The notes below the pieces were generated by a model. It was not told the DNA's origin. It was given only the letters and a program-made list of their open reading frames with translations, and ran no database searches. Below, piece after piece: positions 8,514 to 16,595 of a stretch of 64,000 bases of DNA. The DNA comes from Defluviitaleaceae bacterium (GTDB taxonomy: Bacteria; Bacillota; Clostridia; Lachnospirales; UBA5962), in NCBI GenBank assembly GCA_009779915.1, contig WRBA01000013.1, positions 1 through 64,000 on the forward strand, given 5' to 3'. Each line of letters opens with the position of its first letter. The stretch's first letter is position 1. Made by a program: the position numbers and the translations under genes.

Positions 8514-9818
8514 TTGAAACTAGAACTCGGGTACATTTTCATTAAAGATATCCAGTTTGGCAATGTTTCAAAAGTTGAGGGTGGGGTTCTTTATGTAAAT
8601 AAAGATGAACTCAAAAAACTTGTTATGGAAGATACTGTTATCGCTTCTGTGGATTTTGACATTGCAAAGCCAGGTGAAAGTGTACGTATTACACCAGTGA
8701 AAGATGTTATTGAACCAAGGGTAAAAGTTGAGGGTACCGGCGCAATGTTCCCCGGTATGCTTAACAAAGTCGAAACAGTTGGCAACGGTAAAACTCATGT
8801 ACTTAAAGGTGCTGCTGTTGTTACATGCGGTAAAATCGTTGGCTTCCAAGAAGGTATTATTGATATGTCCGGTGAAGGCGCGAAATATACACCTTTCTCT
8901 GAGACATTAAACCTTGTTATGGTTGCTGATCCTGTAGAAGGCACAAAACAACATGACCATGAAAAAGCTATCCGTATGGCTGGTCTTAAAGTTGCTGCTT
9001 ATATTGGCGAACTTGGCAAAAATGTAAAAGCTGATGAATACCACACATTTGAAACTCCTAACATGGTTGAAGGTATGAAACTTTATCCAAACCTTCCGCG
9101 TGTTGCTTATGTACTGATGCTTCAAACTCAAGGGCTTCTTCATGATACCTATGTTTACGGTGTTGATATGAAGCAGTCTATCTCTACCTTGATTTATCCG
9201 ACAGAAATTATGGACGGCGCTATCCTTAGCGGCAACTGTGTTTCTGCTTGTGATAAAAACACAACTTATCACCATCAAAACAATCCTGTAGTTCATGATA
9301 TGTTTGATGCTCATGGTAAAACTATCAATTTTGTAGGCGTTATCATCACTAATGAAAATGTTTATTTGATGGATAAAGAGCGTTCTTCTGACTGGTCAGC
9401 TAAAATGGCTGCTATGCTAGGTCTTGACGGCGTTATTATTTCTCAGGAAGGTTTTGGAAATCCTGATACCGACCTTATTATGAACTGTAAAAAAATTGAA
9501 GCTAAAGGCATTAAAACTGTTATAATCACTGACGAGTATGCCGGTCGTGACGGAAAGAGCCAGTCTCTTGCCGATGCTGATGTGGCTGCAAACGCAGTTG
9601 TAACAGGCGGAAATGCTAATGAAGTTATTGTTCTTGGATCGATGAAGAAAATTATCGGTAAAGCTGATACTACTGTTGTAAACACAATTGCAGGAGGCTT
9701 CGGTTCTGACCCTGTACATGGTGCCAGCTTAAAAGATGACGGCAGTATAATTGTTGAAATTCAAGCTATCACAGGGGCAACTAACGAACTTGGCTTCAAT
9801 AAAATGAGCGCGAGATAA
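8514..9818 (+). CDS. grdE: Glycine reductase component B, alpha/beta precursor (GrdE)
   Basis: 434 residues. GrdE is a proprotein cleaved to two subunits; the new N-terminus becomes a pyruvoyl group that forms a Schiff base with glycine. The cleavage site is readable as LSGNCVSACDKN, with Cys242 as the residue that turns into pyruvoyl by family precedent. The start is TTG with GGAGG eight bases upstream, and the N-terminal MKLELGYIFIKDIQFG fits the family. It partners with selenoprotein GrdB encoded 21 bases downstream. Cytoplasmic. Confidence 0.96.
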   Translation: MKLELGYIFIKDIQFGNVSKVEGGVLYVNKDELKKLVMEDTVIASVDFDIAKPGESVRITPVKDVIEPRVKVEGTGAMFPGMLNKVETVGNGKTHVLKGAAVVTCGKIVGFQEGIIDMSGEGAKYTPFSETLNLVMVADPVEGTKQHDHEKAIRMAGLKVAAYIGELGKNVKADEYHTFETPNMVEGMKLYPNLPRVAYVLMLQTQGLLHDTYVYGVDMKQSISTLIYPTEIMDGAILSGNCVSACDKNTTYHHQNNPVVHDMFDAHGKTINFVGVIITNENVYLMDKERSSDWSAKMAAMLGLDGVIISQEGFGNPDTDLIMNCKKIEAKGIKTVIITDEYAGRDGKSQSLADADVAANAVVTGGNANEVIVLGSMKKIIGKADTTVVNTIAGGFGSDPVHGASLKDDGSIIVEIQAITGATNELGFNKMSAR

Positions 9819-9839
9819 TAGGAGAGGAGGAAAATTACT

Positions 9840-11144
9840 TTGGGAAAAATTAAAGTTGTACACTATGTAAATCAATTTGCAGCCGGTATAGGCGGCGAAG
9901 AAATGGCGCATGTTACTCCTGAGCTTAGGGATGGCACTGTAGGCTCTGGTCAGGCTTTTAATATGGCTTTTGGCGAAGAAGCTGAAATCGTTGCCACTGT
10001 TGTTTGCGGCGATAACTATTTTAGTGAAAACCTTGATAAAGCTAAAGCTGAAGTTTTAGATATGATTAAATCCAAATCTCCCGATGTTGTTATAGCCGGT
10101 CCTGCGTTTAATGCTGGTCGTTATGGTTTCGCTTGCGGTACTGTAGCTGAGGCTGTTGAGGTTGAGCTTGGTGTTCCTGCTTTCACAGGTATGTTTGAAG
10201 AAAACGCAGGCGTTGAATTTAAAGGTAAAGTTGTTATAGTTCCCACTAAAAACTCTGCCGCCGGTATGAGAGATGCGGTTGCTAAAATGGCTCCTTTGGC
10301 TATTAAATTGGGCAAAGGCGAAAAACTTGGTCCAGCTTTTATGGAAGGTTATATGCCAGGTATCCGCGTAAACTTCTTTGACAATGAAAGAGGTTCTAAG
10401 CGTGCGGTTGATATGCTTGTTAAAAAACTTAAAGGCGAAGAGTTTGTAACCGAATATCCGATGCCTGATTTTGACAGGGTTGAGCCTAATCCTGCTGTTA
10501 AAGATTTATCTAAAGCTAAAGTTGCCCTTGTTACATCAGGCGGTATCGTACCTAAAGGTAATCCTGACCGTATCGAGTCTTCTTCCGCTTCTAAATACGG
10601 CGAGTATGTTATCGACGGCGTTATGGATTTAACAGAAGCTACTTACGAAACTGCTCACGGCGGATATGACCCTGTTTATGCTAATTTAGACGCCGACAGA
10701 GTTCTTCCTGTTGATGTTATGAGAGATTACGAAAAAGAAGGCAAAATCGGCTCTCTTCACGGAAAATTCTATACAACTACAGGTAACGGTACATCTGTAG
10801 CTAACTCTAAAGCTTATTCCGCTGAATTTGCCGCTAAACTTAAGGCTGACGGAGTTGATGCCGTTATCCTTACCTCCACCTGAGGTACCTGTACTCGTTG
10901 CGGTGCAACGATGGTTAAAGAAATTGAGCGCGCAGGCATACCTGTAGTTCATATTTGTACAGTAGTACCGATTTCTCTTACAGTTGGCGCGAATAGAATA
11001 GTCCCCGCTATTGCTATTCCTCATCCGCTGGGTAACCCTTCTCTTGGTAAAGACGAAGAGAAGACCCTCAGAAGAAGTCTTCTTGACAAAGCCCTTAAAG
11101 CGCTTTCTACGGAAGTTTCAGGGCAGACTGTTTTTGAGAATTAA
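9840..11144 (+). CDS. grdB: Glycine reductase component B gamma subunit, selenoprotein GrdB
   Basis: 434 residues including selenocysteine at codon 348 (TGA at 10881-10883). The frame stays open past the TGA to a TAA at 11144. The local motif is T-S-T-U-G-T-C-T-R-C-G, with U plus two cysteines in the UxxCxxC pattern of GrdB. The selenolate attacks the activated substrate to give Se-carboxymethyl product for GrdA. The start is TTG after GGAGAGGAGG. A hairpin lies 11 bases after the TGA (see SECIS entry). A naive annotation would end the gene at 10883 and call a separate 77-codon piece. Confidence 0.96.
10881..10911 (+). promoter_or_regulatory. SECIS-like hairpin behind the grdB UGA
   Basis: TCGTTGC (10895-10901) pairs perfectly with GCAACGA (10905-10911) around a GGT loop, starting 11 bases after the TGA. 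Bacterial SECIS elements are short hairpins inside the coding sequence at this distance, with a G in the apical loop that SelB reads. Position and shape fit; SelB binding is inferred. Confidence 0.7.
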
Positions 11145-11282
11145 TATGTACGTGCATAAGCAGAAACCCGAAGGGTTTCTATAAGCAGGCATAACGAGAT
11201 TTTTTGAGCAGAAACTATTAAGCGAAGATTAAGTTGGACAGCGAAAAAAATCGAGTCGAAGTTATGATTCAACTTATAGTAC
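11145..11282 (+). repeat. Foldback element between grdB and trxB
   Basis: The left arm from GTAC at 11148 and the right arm ending at GTAC (11279-11282) share blocks in inverted order: GTAC, ATAAG, CATAAC, GATTTTTT and GCAG/GCTG. A perfect side hairpin, AGAAACCC/GGGTTTCT, sits on the left arm (about 11161-11179). The element begins directly after the grdB stop codon. It is non-coding and could be a foldback mobile element or an RNA processing structure within the operon. Confidence 0.5.
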
Positions 11283-11283
11283 T

Positions 11284-11318
11284 GACTGCCTTGCCGATAT
11301 TCGGCAAGGCGGTCTTTA
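11284..11318 (+). terminator. Strong hairpin, possible attenuator before trxB
   Basis: A 14-bp stem (11284-11297 with 11301-11314, one G-T pair) has a three-base loop and is followed by TTTA. It resembles an intrinsic terminator with a short T-run, so it may only partly stop transcription and lower trxB-trxA expression relative to grdB. Confidence 0.65.
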
Positions 11319-11352
11319 TCGGTTATATCATTATGAGATTGAGGGGAATAAA

Positions 11353-12294
11353 ATGAGCAAAGTATATGACCTTATTATTATAGGTGCCGGTCCGGCCGGT
11401 CTTTCAGCCGGTTTATACGGCGGCAGAGCCCGTGTAGACACTTTGGTAATCGAAAAAGCTAAAGACGGCGGTCAAATTGCCACGACGGACGAGATAGAAA
11501 ACTATCCGGGCGGCTTAGAAGAAGACAGCGGTCCAGCTCTTATTGCCAGAATGACTGAGCAGGTTAAAAAGTTTGGTGCTGAGAGAGTTTCTGATACGAT
11601 TACCAAGGTAGAGCTTCAAGGGGATGTTAAAAAAGTTTACGGTGAAAAAGGTGAATATCACGCGAAAGCGGTTATAATTGCTACCGGTGCCGTGCCAAGG
11701 CTTTTAGGCGTTCCCGGTGAGAAAGAGTATACGGGCAAAGGCGTTTCCTACTGTGCAACTTGTGACGCTGCATTCTTTGAAGATTTTGAGGTTTATGTAG
11801 TAGGCGCAGGAGACTCCGCTGTTGAAGAGGCTATGTTTATCACCCGTTACGCGAGGAAAGTTACACTTCTTGTTCGCGGCGGTGAGCTTACAGCGGCTAA
11901 GAGTATCCAGCAAAAAGCATTTAAAAATGAAAAGCTTGACTTTTTGTGGAATACTCAAGTAACCGAAATTAAAGGCGAAGATGGTATGATGTCAAGTATA
12001 GTAATAGAAAATTCCGAGACCAAAGAACGCAGAGAAATATTTGCTGATGAAGAAGACGGCGTTTTCGGTTTATTCGTATTTATAGGTTTTATTCCGCTTA
12101 CAGGGCTTTTTGAAGGTCAGGTTGAAATGGACCGCGGATATGTAATTGCTGATGATAATATGAGAACTAATATTCCCGGCGTATATGTTGCCGGTGACTG
12201 TAGGGTGAAAATGCTTCGCCAGGTAGTTACCGCATGTGCTGATGGTGCTATTGCCGCAACTCATGCTGAAAAATATCTTGAATCACTTGAGTAA
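11353..12294 (+). CDS. trxB: Thioredoxin reductase-like flavoprotein of the glycine reductase operon
   Basis: 313 residues, the length of low-molecular-weight thioredoxin reductases. FAD site GAGPAGLSAG (11-20), redox pair C134-A-T-C137, and C-terminal FAD motif YVAGDCR are present. The glycine-rich loop GAGDSAVEEA is kept in the NAD(P)H domain. However, the HRRxxxR stretch that binds the NADPH 2'-phosphate is replaced by LVRGGELTAAKSI. It may therefore not use NADPH and could be a ferredoxin-linked type known in clostridia. It supplies electrons to TrxA, which re-reduces GrdA. ATG start with GAGGGGAA upstream. Confidence 0.93.
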   Translation: MSKVYDLIIIGAGPAGLSAGLYGGRARVDTLVIEKAKDGGQIATTDEIENYPGGLEEDSGPALIARMTEQVKKFGAERVSDTITKVELQGDVKKVYGEKGEYHAKAVIIATGAVPRLLGVPGEKEYTGKGVSYCATCDAAFFEDFEVYVVGAGDSAVEEAMFITRYARKVTLLVRGGELTAAKSIQQKAFKNEKLDFLWNTQVTEIKGEDGMMSSIVIENSETKERREIFADEEDGVFGLFVFIGFIPLTGLFEGQVEMDRGYVIADDNMRTNIPGVYVAGDCRVKMLRQVVTACADGAIAATHAEKYLESLE

Positions 12295-12318
12295 AAACTT
12301 TTGAAGGAGGTCACTCAA

Positions 12319-12636
12319 ATGTTAGAAGTTGGAAAAGAAAATTTTGATGTTGAAGTATTGGAAGCTTCAGGCAAAATACTTGTAGATTTCTACGGCGAAG
12401 GCTGCGAGCCTTGTAAAGCCCTTATGCCTTTTGTTCATGAAATGGCTGAAAAATACGGTGACAAAATTAAATTTGTAGCTTTAAATACTACAAAAGCAAG
12501 AAGACTTGCTATCTCTCAAAAAGTTATGGGTCTTCCTGTTATAGCTGTTTATGAAAACGGTCAAAAACTTAAAGAGTTAGTTAAAGAAGAATGTACTGAA
12601 GCTGCTATTGAAGAGCTTATAAACGCTCACATTTAA
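12319..12636 (+). CDS. trxA: Thioredoxin of the glycine reductase operon
   Basis: 105 residues from the ATG eight bases after GGAGGT; an upstream in-frame TTG lacks a site of its own. Thioredoxin fold with active site G-C-E-P-C-K in place of the usual W-C-G-P-C-K, a variation known in thioredoxins tied to selenoprotein A of amino-acid-fermenting clostridia. The cis-proline region reads MGLPVIAVYENG. Twenty-four bases after trxB, so co-transcribed. Role: reduce the selenide-sulfide of GrdA after each turnover. Confidence 0.93.
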   Translation: MLEVGKENFDVEVLEASGKILVDFYGEGCEPCKALMPFVHEMAEKYGDKIKFVALNTTKARRLAISQKVMGLPVIAVYENGQKLKELVKEECTEAAIEELINAHI

Positions 12637-12639
12637 ATG

Positions 12640-12813
12640 TCGTAAAAATGGCAAAGCCATTTTTACGAGTTTACTGAAGGAATGAATCAGCTTGCACACT
12701 GAAGTGTGCGGGCAGCTGATTCTCCTCAGGCGGGCAAAGCCCGCCCTGTGGATTGAATTCAGGAAACTCTTTGTTTCCCGAACCCTTCCGCTGGTTGGAG
12801 GGTCTATTCAATC
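12640..12813 (+). other. Chain of perfect hairpins between trxA and grdA
   Basis: Four stems follow in line. H1 at 12640-12668 has 13 bp with loop AAA. H2 at 12684-12722 joins GAATCAGCT/AGCTGATTC with an inner GCACAC/GTGTGC. H3 at 12729-12745 is GGCGGGC/GCCCGCC with loop AAA. H4 at 12751-12813 is a three-way shape closed by GATTGAAT/ATTCAATC with two inner hairpins. Almost every base is in a stem. No reading frame is convincing. It probably controls grdA messenger level or stability, or is a cluster of mobile palindromes. Confidence 0.65.
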
Positions 12814-12877
12814 ATTACAAGGTTATTTTGGCGTATTATGCCTTAATAATAGAAAGAAAACGAAAGGAGTAGCCGCA

Positions 12878-13348
12878 ATGAGCATTTTAAAGGGTAAAAA
12901 AGTTATCGTTATTGGCGATCGCGACGGTATTCCCGGCCCAGCCATTGATGAATGCGTTAAAACAGCTGGCGGCGAAGTAGTATTCTCTTCAACGGAATGC
13001 TTCGTCTGAACGGCCGCCGGTGCTATGGACCTGGAAAATCAAAAGAGGGTTAAAGAATTCGCGGAACAACTTGGAGCTGAGAATATAGTAGTAGTTCTCG
13101 GTGCCGCAGAAGGTGAAGCAGCAGGACTTGCCGCTGAAACCGTTACCGCTGGTGACCCTACTTTTGCAGGACCATTAACAGGAGTCCAGTTGGGACTCAA
13201 AGTATATCACATATGTGAAGAAGAAATGAAATCAGAAGTTGATGCAGCAGTTTATGAAGAGCAAATTTCCATGATGGAAATGGTTTTGGACGTGGATGAT
13301 ATCGCTAATGAAATGCAAGCTATCAGAAACGAACATACAAAGTTCTAA
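12878..13348 (+). CDS. grdA: Glycine/sarcosine/betaine reductase selenoprotein A (GrdA)
   Basis: 156 residues with selenocysteine at codon 44 (TGA at 13007-13009). The context [13 protein letters not shown] matches the family. The ATG follows AAAGGAG. GrdA takes the carboxymethyl group from GrdB as a selenoether and passes an acetyl group to GrdC/GrdD, being oxidised to a selenide-sulfide in the process. The frame before the TGA and the frame after it are continuous through 13348. A clear SECIS hairpin is not as obvious here as in grdB. Confidence 0.97.
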
Positions 13349-13367
13349 ATTGAGCCAAACACTTTTG

Positions 13368-13410
13368 AAATGGTGGTGCGGCATTTGTCCGTACCACCAT
13401 TTTAAGATTT
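13368..13410 (+). terminator. Terminator or attenuator after grdA
   Basis: A 14-bp stem (13368-13381 with 13389-13402, one G-T pair) with a seven-base loop is followed by TTAAGATTTT. It lies 20 bases after the grdA stop and would make grdA messenger more abundant than grdC-grdD, as suits a small carrier protein. grdC then needs read-through or its own promoter. Confidence 0.75.
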
Positions 13411-13430
13411 TAGGTCGATTAAATAGGATA

Positions 13431-13566
13431 AAAGCTATAGTCAAGCTACTTTAAAAGAGTCCCGGTAAAACCAGAATTTTTTCTGCAGGGCAAAGAGGTG
13501 GCGACGACGTTTGCCCAAAGGCAAGTTTTACTGGACGGTTTTAGAGTGGCTTGGCTATATAGGCTT
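13431..13566 (+). repeat. Foldback element between grdA and grdC
   Basis: The arms pair over most of their length: AAGCTATAG/CTATATAGGCTT, CAAGC/GCTTG, ACTTTAAAA/TTTTAGAGT, CCGGTAAAAC/GTTTTACTGG and GGGCAAA/TTTGCCC at the tip. A small side hairpin (CAGAA/TTCTG) lies on the left arm. The tip contains TGGCGACGACG, also present in the tip of the element at 24655-24824. The open frame running through it into grdC has no supported start upstream of 13600, so this is non-coding. Confidence 0.5.
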
Positions 13567-13599
13567 AACATAAAATTTTTTACGGAGGTAATCGGACTT

Positions 13600-15126
13600 A
13601 TGAACTGTGTAGTTAAAGGTAGTGCGTACACCCTTGTTAATGCCCCTGATATGCTATTGCATAACGGCACCACACAAACAACGGAAATGATTGTAAACCC
13701 TGAGAGTGATTATTTAAAGCAATTACCCAAACATTTGAGGAAATTTGAGGATGTAGTTAATTATTTACCAAACCAAGTTTATATTGGCAATAAAACACCG
13801 GAAGACCTTGCAGGAGTAGAGCTTCCTTGGTATAACAAGCCTGTTGCCGGTGCGGATAGATTCGGCAAATTAGGCGAAATTATGCCTCAGGATGAGTTTT
13901 ACTTGCTTATGCAGGCAATGGATGTCTTTGACCTTGTTAAACTTGAGAAAAATTTTGTGAATAAAGTAAAGCCGGCTTTTGAAAAGCACCCGCTTATGGA
14001 CGCGGAGATGGTTGCCCGCGTTAAAGAAGGCGTAGATAAGTCAGAGATTGAGAAATTCGTAAACGAAGAACATGCGGAAGCCCTGTATCAAGACAATGAG
14101 CTTATTGGCTATGTTAAAAAAGCCCATGATATTGATGTTAATCTTTCAGCGCATGTTATTCATGAAAATCTTGTTTCAAAAGCTACTTGTGTTTTATCTA
14201 TGCTTCATTTGGTTAAAACATCCGGCATAAATAAAAATGAAGTAGATTATGTTATCGACTGCTCAGAGGAAGCTTGCGGCGATATGAACCAAAGAGGCGG
14301 CGGCAACTTTGCTAAAGCAGCGGCTGAAATGACTGGCTTTATGAAAGCAACCGGCTCTGACGTTCGCGGTTTCTGTGCGGCTCCCGTTCACGCGATTACT
14401 ATAGCGGCGTCTTTAGTGGCGGCGGGTACATTTAAAAACGTTGTTGTTGCGGCCGGCGGCTCTACCGCTAAGCTTGGTATGAACGGTAAAGATGCTGTTA
14501 AAAGAGATACCCCTCTTATTGAGGACGTACTTGGCGGCTTCGCTGTTCTCATTTCCGAGGACGACGGCAAAAGTCCAATTATTAACCTTGAGATTGTTGG
14601 GCGTCATATGGTAGGCACAGGTTCTGCGCCTCAAGCGGTTATTTCCTCACTTGTGGCTGACCCGCTTTCAAATGCAGGGCTTAAATTAACTGATATTGAT
14701 AAATACTCCGCTGAAATGCATAACCCTGATATTCCAGGTATCGGCGATGTTCCGCTGCAAAACTATAAAATGATTGCAGCTTTAGCTGTTAAACAAGGGG
14801 ATATTGAAAAATCAGACCTTGCAGCTTTCCCTGTTAAGCACGGTATGAACGGCTGGGCACCTACACAAGGGCATATCCCTTCAGGGGTTCCTTTTGTTGG
14901 TTTTGCGAGAGAAGATATTATGTCAGGCAAGATTAAAAATGCTATGATAGTAGGCAAAGGCAGCCTTTTCCTTGGTCGTATGACTAATCTTTTTGACGGC
15001 GTTTCCTTTATTATGGAGACTAACAAAGGCGAGGGTGCCAAAGGCAGCGGTGTTTCCGAAGAAGAAGTTAAACAACTTATTGCTAAGGCTATGAAAGAAT
15101 TTGCCTCGAGTCTGATGTCTGAATAG
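13600..15126 (+). CDS. grdC: Glycine reductase component C, beta subunit (GrdC)
   Basis: 508 residues from the ATG nine bases after ACGGAGG; upstream in-frame codons run through a foldback element and are rejected. GrdC is related to ketoacyl-ACP synthase (thiolase-fold) enzymes and, with GrdD, turns the acyl-selenoprotein A intermediate into acetyl phosphate. Family features include the N-terminal hydrophobic MNCVVKGSAYTLVNAPDM and a CSEEACGDMNQRGGGN block around the expected thiolase cysteine region. GrdD starts 10 bases downstream. Confidence 0.95.
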   Translation: MNCVVKGSAYTLVNAPDMLLHNGTTQTTEMIVNPESDYLKQLPKHLRKFEDVVNYLPNQVYIGNKTPEDLAGVELPWYNKPVAGADRFGKLGEIMPQDEFYLLMQAMDVFDLVKLEKNFVNKVKPAFEKHPLMDAEMVARVKEGVDKSEIEKFVNEEHAEALYQDNELIGYVKKAHDIDVNLSAHVIHENLVSKATCVLSMLHLVKTSGINKNEVDYVIDCSEEACGDMNQRGGGNFAKAAAEMTGFMKATGSDVRGFCAAPVHAITIAASLVAAGTFKNVVVAAGGSTAKLGMNGKDAVKRDTPLIEDVLGGFAVLISEDDGKSPIINLEIVGRHMVGTGSAPQAVISSLVADPLSNAGLKLTDIDKYSAEMHNPDIPGIGDVPLQNYKMIAALAVKQGDIEKSDLAAFPVKHGMNGWAPTQGHIPSGVPFVGFAREDIMSGKIKNAMIVGKGSLFLGRMTNLFDGVSFIMETNKGEGAKGSGVSEEEVKQLIAKAMKEFASSLMSE

Positions 15127-15136
15127 GGGTGAGAAA

Positions 15137-16300
15137 ATGTCTAACAATGTGGAAAAAACAATCGCAAAAATATTTAATGAAGTAGCCGATGGGCTTATGA
15201 CCGGTCAAATGGGTAAATTGCCTAAAATAGCCCTGACAGGTCTCGGCTCAGAGCATGGAGAGAAAGAGCTTTTGGATGCAGCACTTATTGCCGCTAAAAG
15301 CCCTATTGATGTTAATTTTATAGGTACTATGGACGCTCCCGGCTTAACTGCTCATAAAGTTGCAAGTGAAGAGGAATGTCATAAAAAAATGGATGCGCTG
15401 CTTGCTTCAGGGGAAGTTGATGCGGCTGTTACAATGCATTATCCTTTCCCAATTGGGGTATCTACTGTAGGCAGGGTAAATACTCCAGGCACAGGTAAGG
15501 AGATATTTATAGCAACAACAACCGGCACATCTTCAACAGACAGAGTAGAGGCTATGGTGAAAAACACTTTATATGGCATCATTACAGCTAAAGCTTGCGG
15601 CATTAAAAACCCTACCGTTGGCATTATTAACATTGATGGTGCTCAGCAAACTTTTAACAATTTAAAAACCCTTAAAGAAAACGGCTACGATATAAACTTT
15701 GCTGAGTCTAAACGTTCCGACGGCGGTTGTATATTCCGCGGCAACGATATCCTTACAGGTGCGGCGGATGTTGTGGTTTGCGACTCACTCACAGGGAATT
15801 TGATTATTAAAATGTTATCTTCCTTTACAACCGGCGGCAGCTATGAAAGTGTTGGATACGGCTATGGCCCAGGTGTTGGCAAAGGTTATGATAAAATAGT
15901 TATGATAGCGTCTCGTGCCTCCGGTGCCCCTGTTGTTGCCGGTGCTATCAAATTTGCCGCTGACCTTGTAAATGGCGGTTATCATAAGGTTCTTACTGAT
16001 GAGTTTAAAAAAGCTGAAAAAGCCGGACTTGGAGATGTTCTTGCCAAAATTAAAGCGGCAAATGCTAAATCTGCGCCGTCTGACGCAGAAGAAGTTAAAG
16101 CTCCCCCTAAAGAAGTCGTTACGGCTGAAATCGCAGGTATCGAAATTATGGAGCTTGATGATGCGGTTGCAAGTCTTTGGAAAGCGGCAATTTATGCCGA
16201 AAGCGGCATGGGCTGTACAGGTCCGATAGTCCTTGTATCCGAGGCTAATAAGGATAAAGCTTTTGAAATATTAGTGAAAGCCGGATTTGTTAGTGCTTAG
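15137..16300 (+). CDS. grdD: Glycine reductase component C, alpha subunit (GrdD)
   Basis: 387 residues. GrdD has a PlsX-like phosphoacyltransferase fold and carries out the phosphate-dependent release of acetyl phosphate. The C-terminal AESGMGCTGPI contains Cys360, which corresponds to the catalytic cysteine reported for this subunit in Eubacterium acidaminophilum (there Cys359). A low-complexity Lys/Ala/Pro linker at about 300-325 separates the core from this C-terminal segment. The ATG follows GGGGTGAG. It is the last gene of the operon, followed by a strong terminator. Confidence 0.95.
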   Translation: MSNNVEKTIAKIFNEVADGLMTGQMGKLPKIALTGLGSEHGEKELLDAALIAAKSPIDVNFIGTMDAPGLTAHKVASEEECHKKMDALLASGEVDAAVTMHYPFPIGVSTVGRVNTPGTGKEIFIATTTGTSSTDRVEAMVKNTLYGIITAKACGIKNPTVGIINIDGAQQTFNNLKTLKENGYDINFAESKRSDGGCIFRGNDILTGAADVVVCDSLTGNLIIKMLSSFTTGGSYESVGYGYGPGVGKGYDKIVMIASRASGAPVVAGAIKFAADLVNGGYHKVLTDEFKKAEKAGLGDVLAKIKAANAKSAPSDAEEVKAPPKEVVTAEIAGIEIMELDDAVASLWKAAIYAESGMGCTGPIVLVSEANKDKAFEILVKAGFVSA

Positions 16301-16313
16301 TGTTTGTATTTAG

Positions 16314-16360
16314 GAACCTGTACTTGATATAATTGTATCAGGTGCAGGTTCTGTTATTTT
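16314..16360 (+). terminator. Terminator at the end of the grd operon
   Basis: A 16-bp stem (16314-16329 with 16336-16351, three G-T pairs) closes a six-base loop and is followed by TGTTATTTT. It begins 13 bases after the grdD stop codon. Confidence 0.88.
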
Positions 16361-16464
16361 AAAAGAAGAGAGTATGGAAATTTGGACATATACGATAAAA
16401 ACCGCCAGAAAATCGGGGAAACTGCTGTGCGCGGCGCAGAGAAAGGTTAAACAACAATGAGTTT

Positions 16465-16545
16465 CACTTTGCCTCATTTCACTATACATACAGATGCCTT
16501 TTGTGATGATACAAAAAGGTATAGTTGAACTTTGTTTTGGGCTGA
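16465..16545 (+). repeat. Small foldback upstream of the asparaginase gene
   Basis: CCTTTTGT and ACAAAAAGG form a hairpin around GATGAT, flanked by TTTCACTATAC on the left and GTATAGTTGAA on the right, which also pair. The TATAG-type ends resemble those of other foldbacks here (19507-19602, 57041-57242). The remaining bases of the gap 16361-16595 show nothing else clear. Confidence 0.35.
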
Positions 16546-16595
16546 TTAAAAGACGGCACACACTTACTCATGATGAATGACAGGGGGTTCGCAAT

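Noticed and set aside
10881-11144. Separate 77-codon gene at 10911-11144 behind grdB
   Set aside because: It is the C-terminal part of GrdB after the UGA-selenocysteine codon; frame and motif UxxCxxC are continuous.
12692-13009. A 105-codon reading frame ending at the grdA UGA
   Set aside because: Its first part lies in the hairpin chain; the true grdA start is the ATG at 12878 after AAAGGAG, and the UGA is decoded as selenocysteine.
13498-13599. N-terminal extension of GrdC
   Set aside because: It runs through a foldback element; ACGGAGG stands before the ATG at 13600, which also matches family length.
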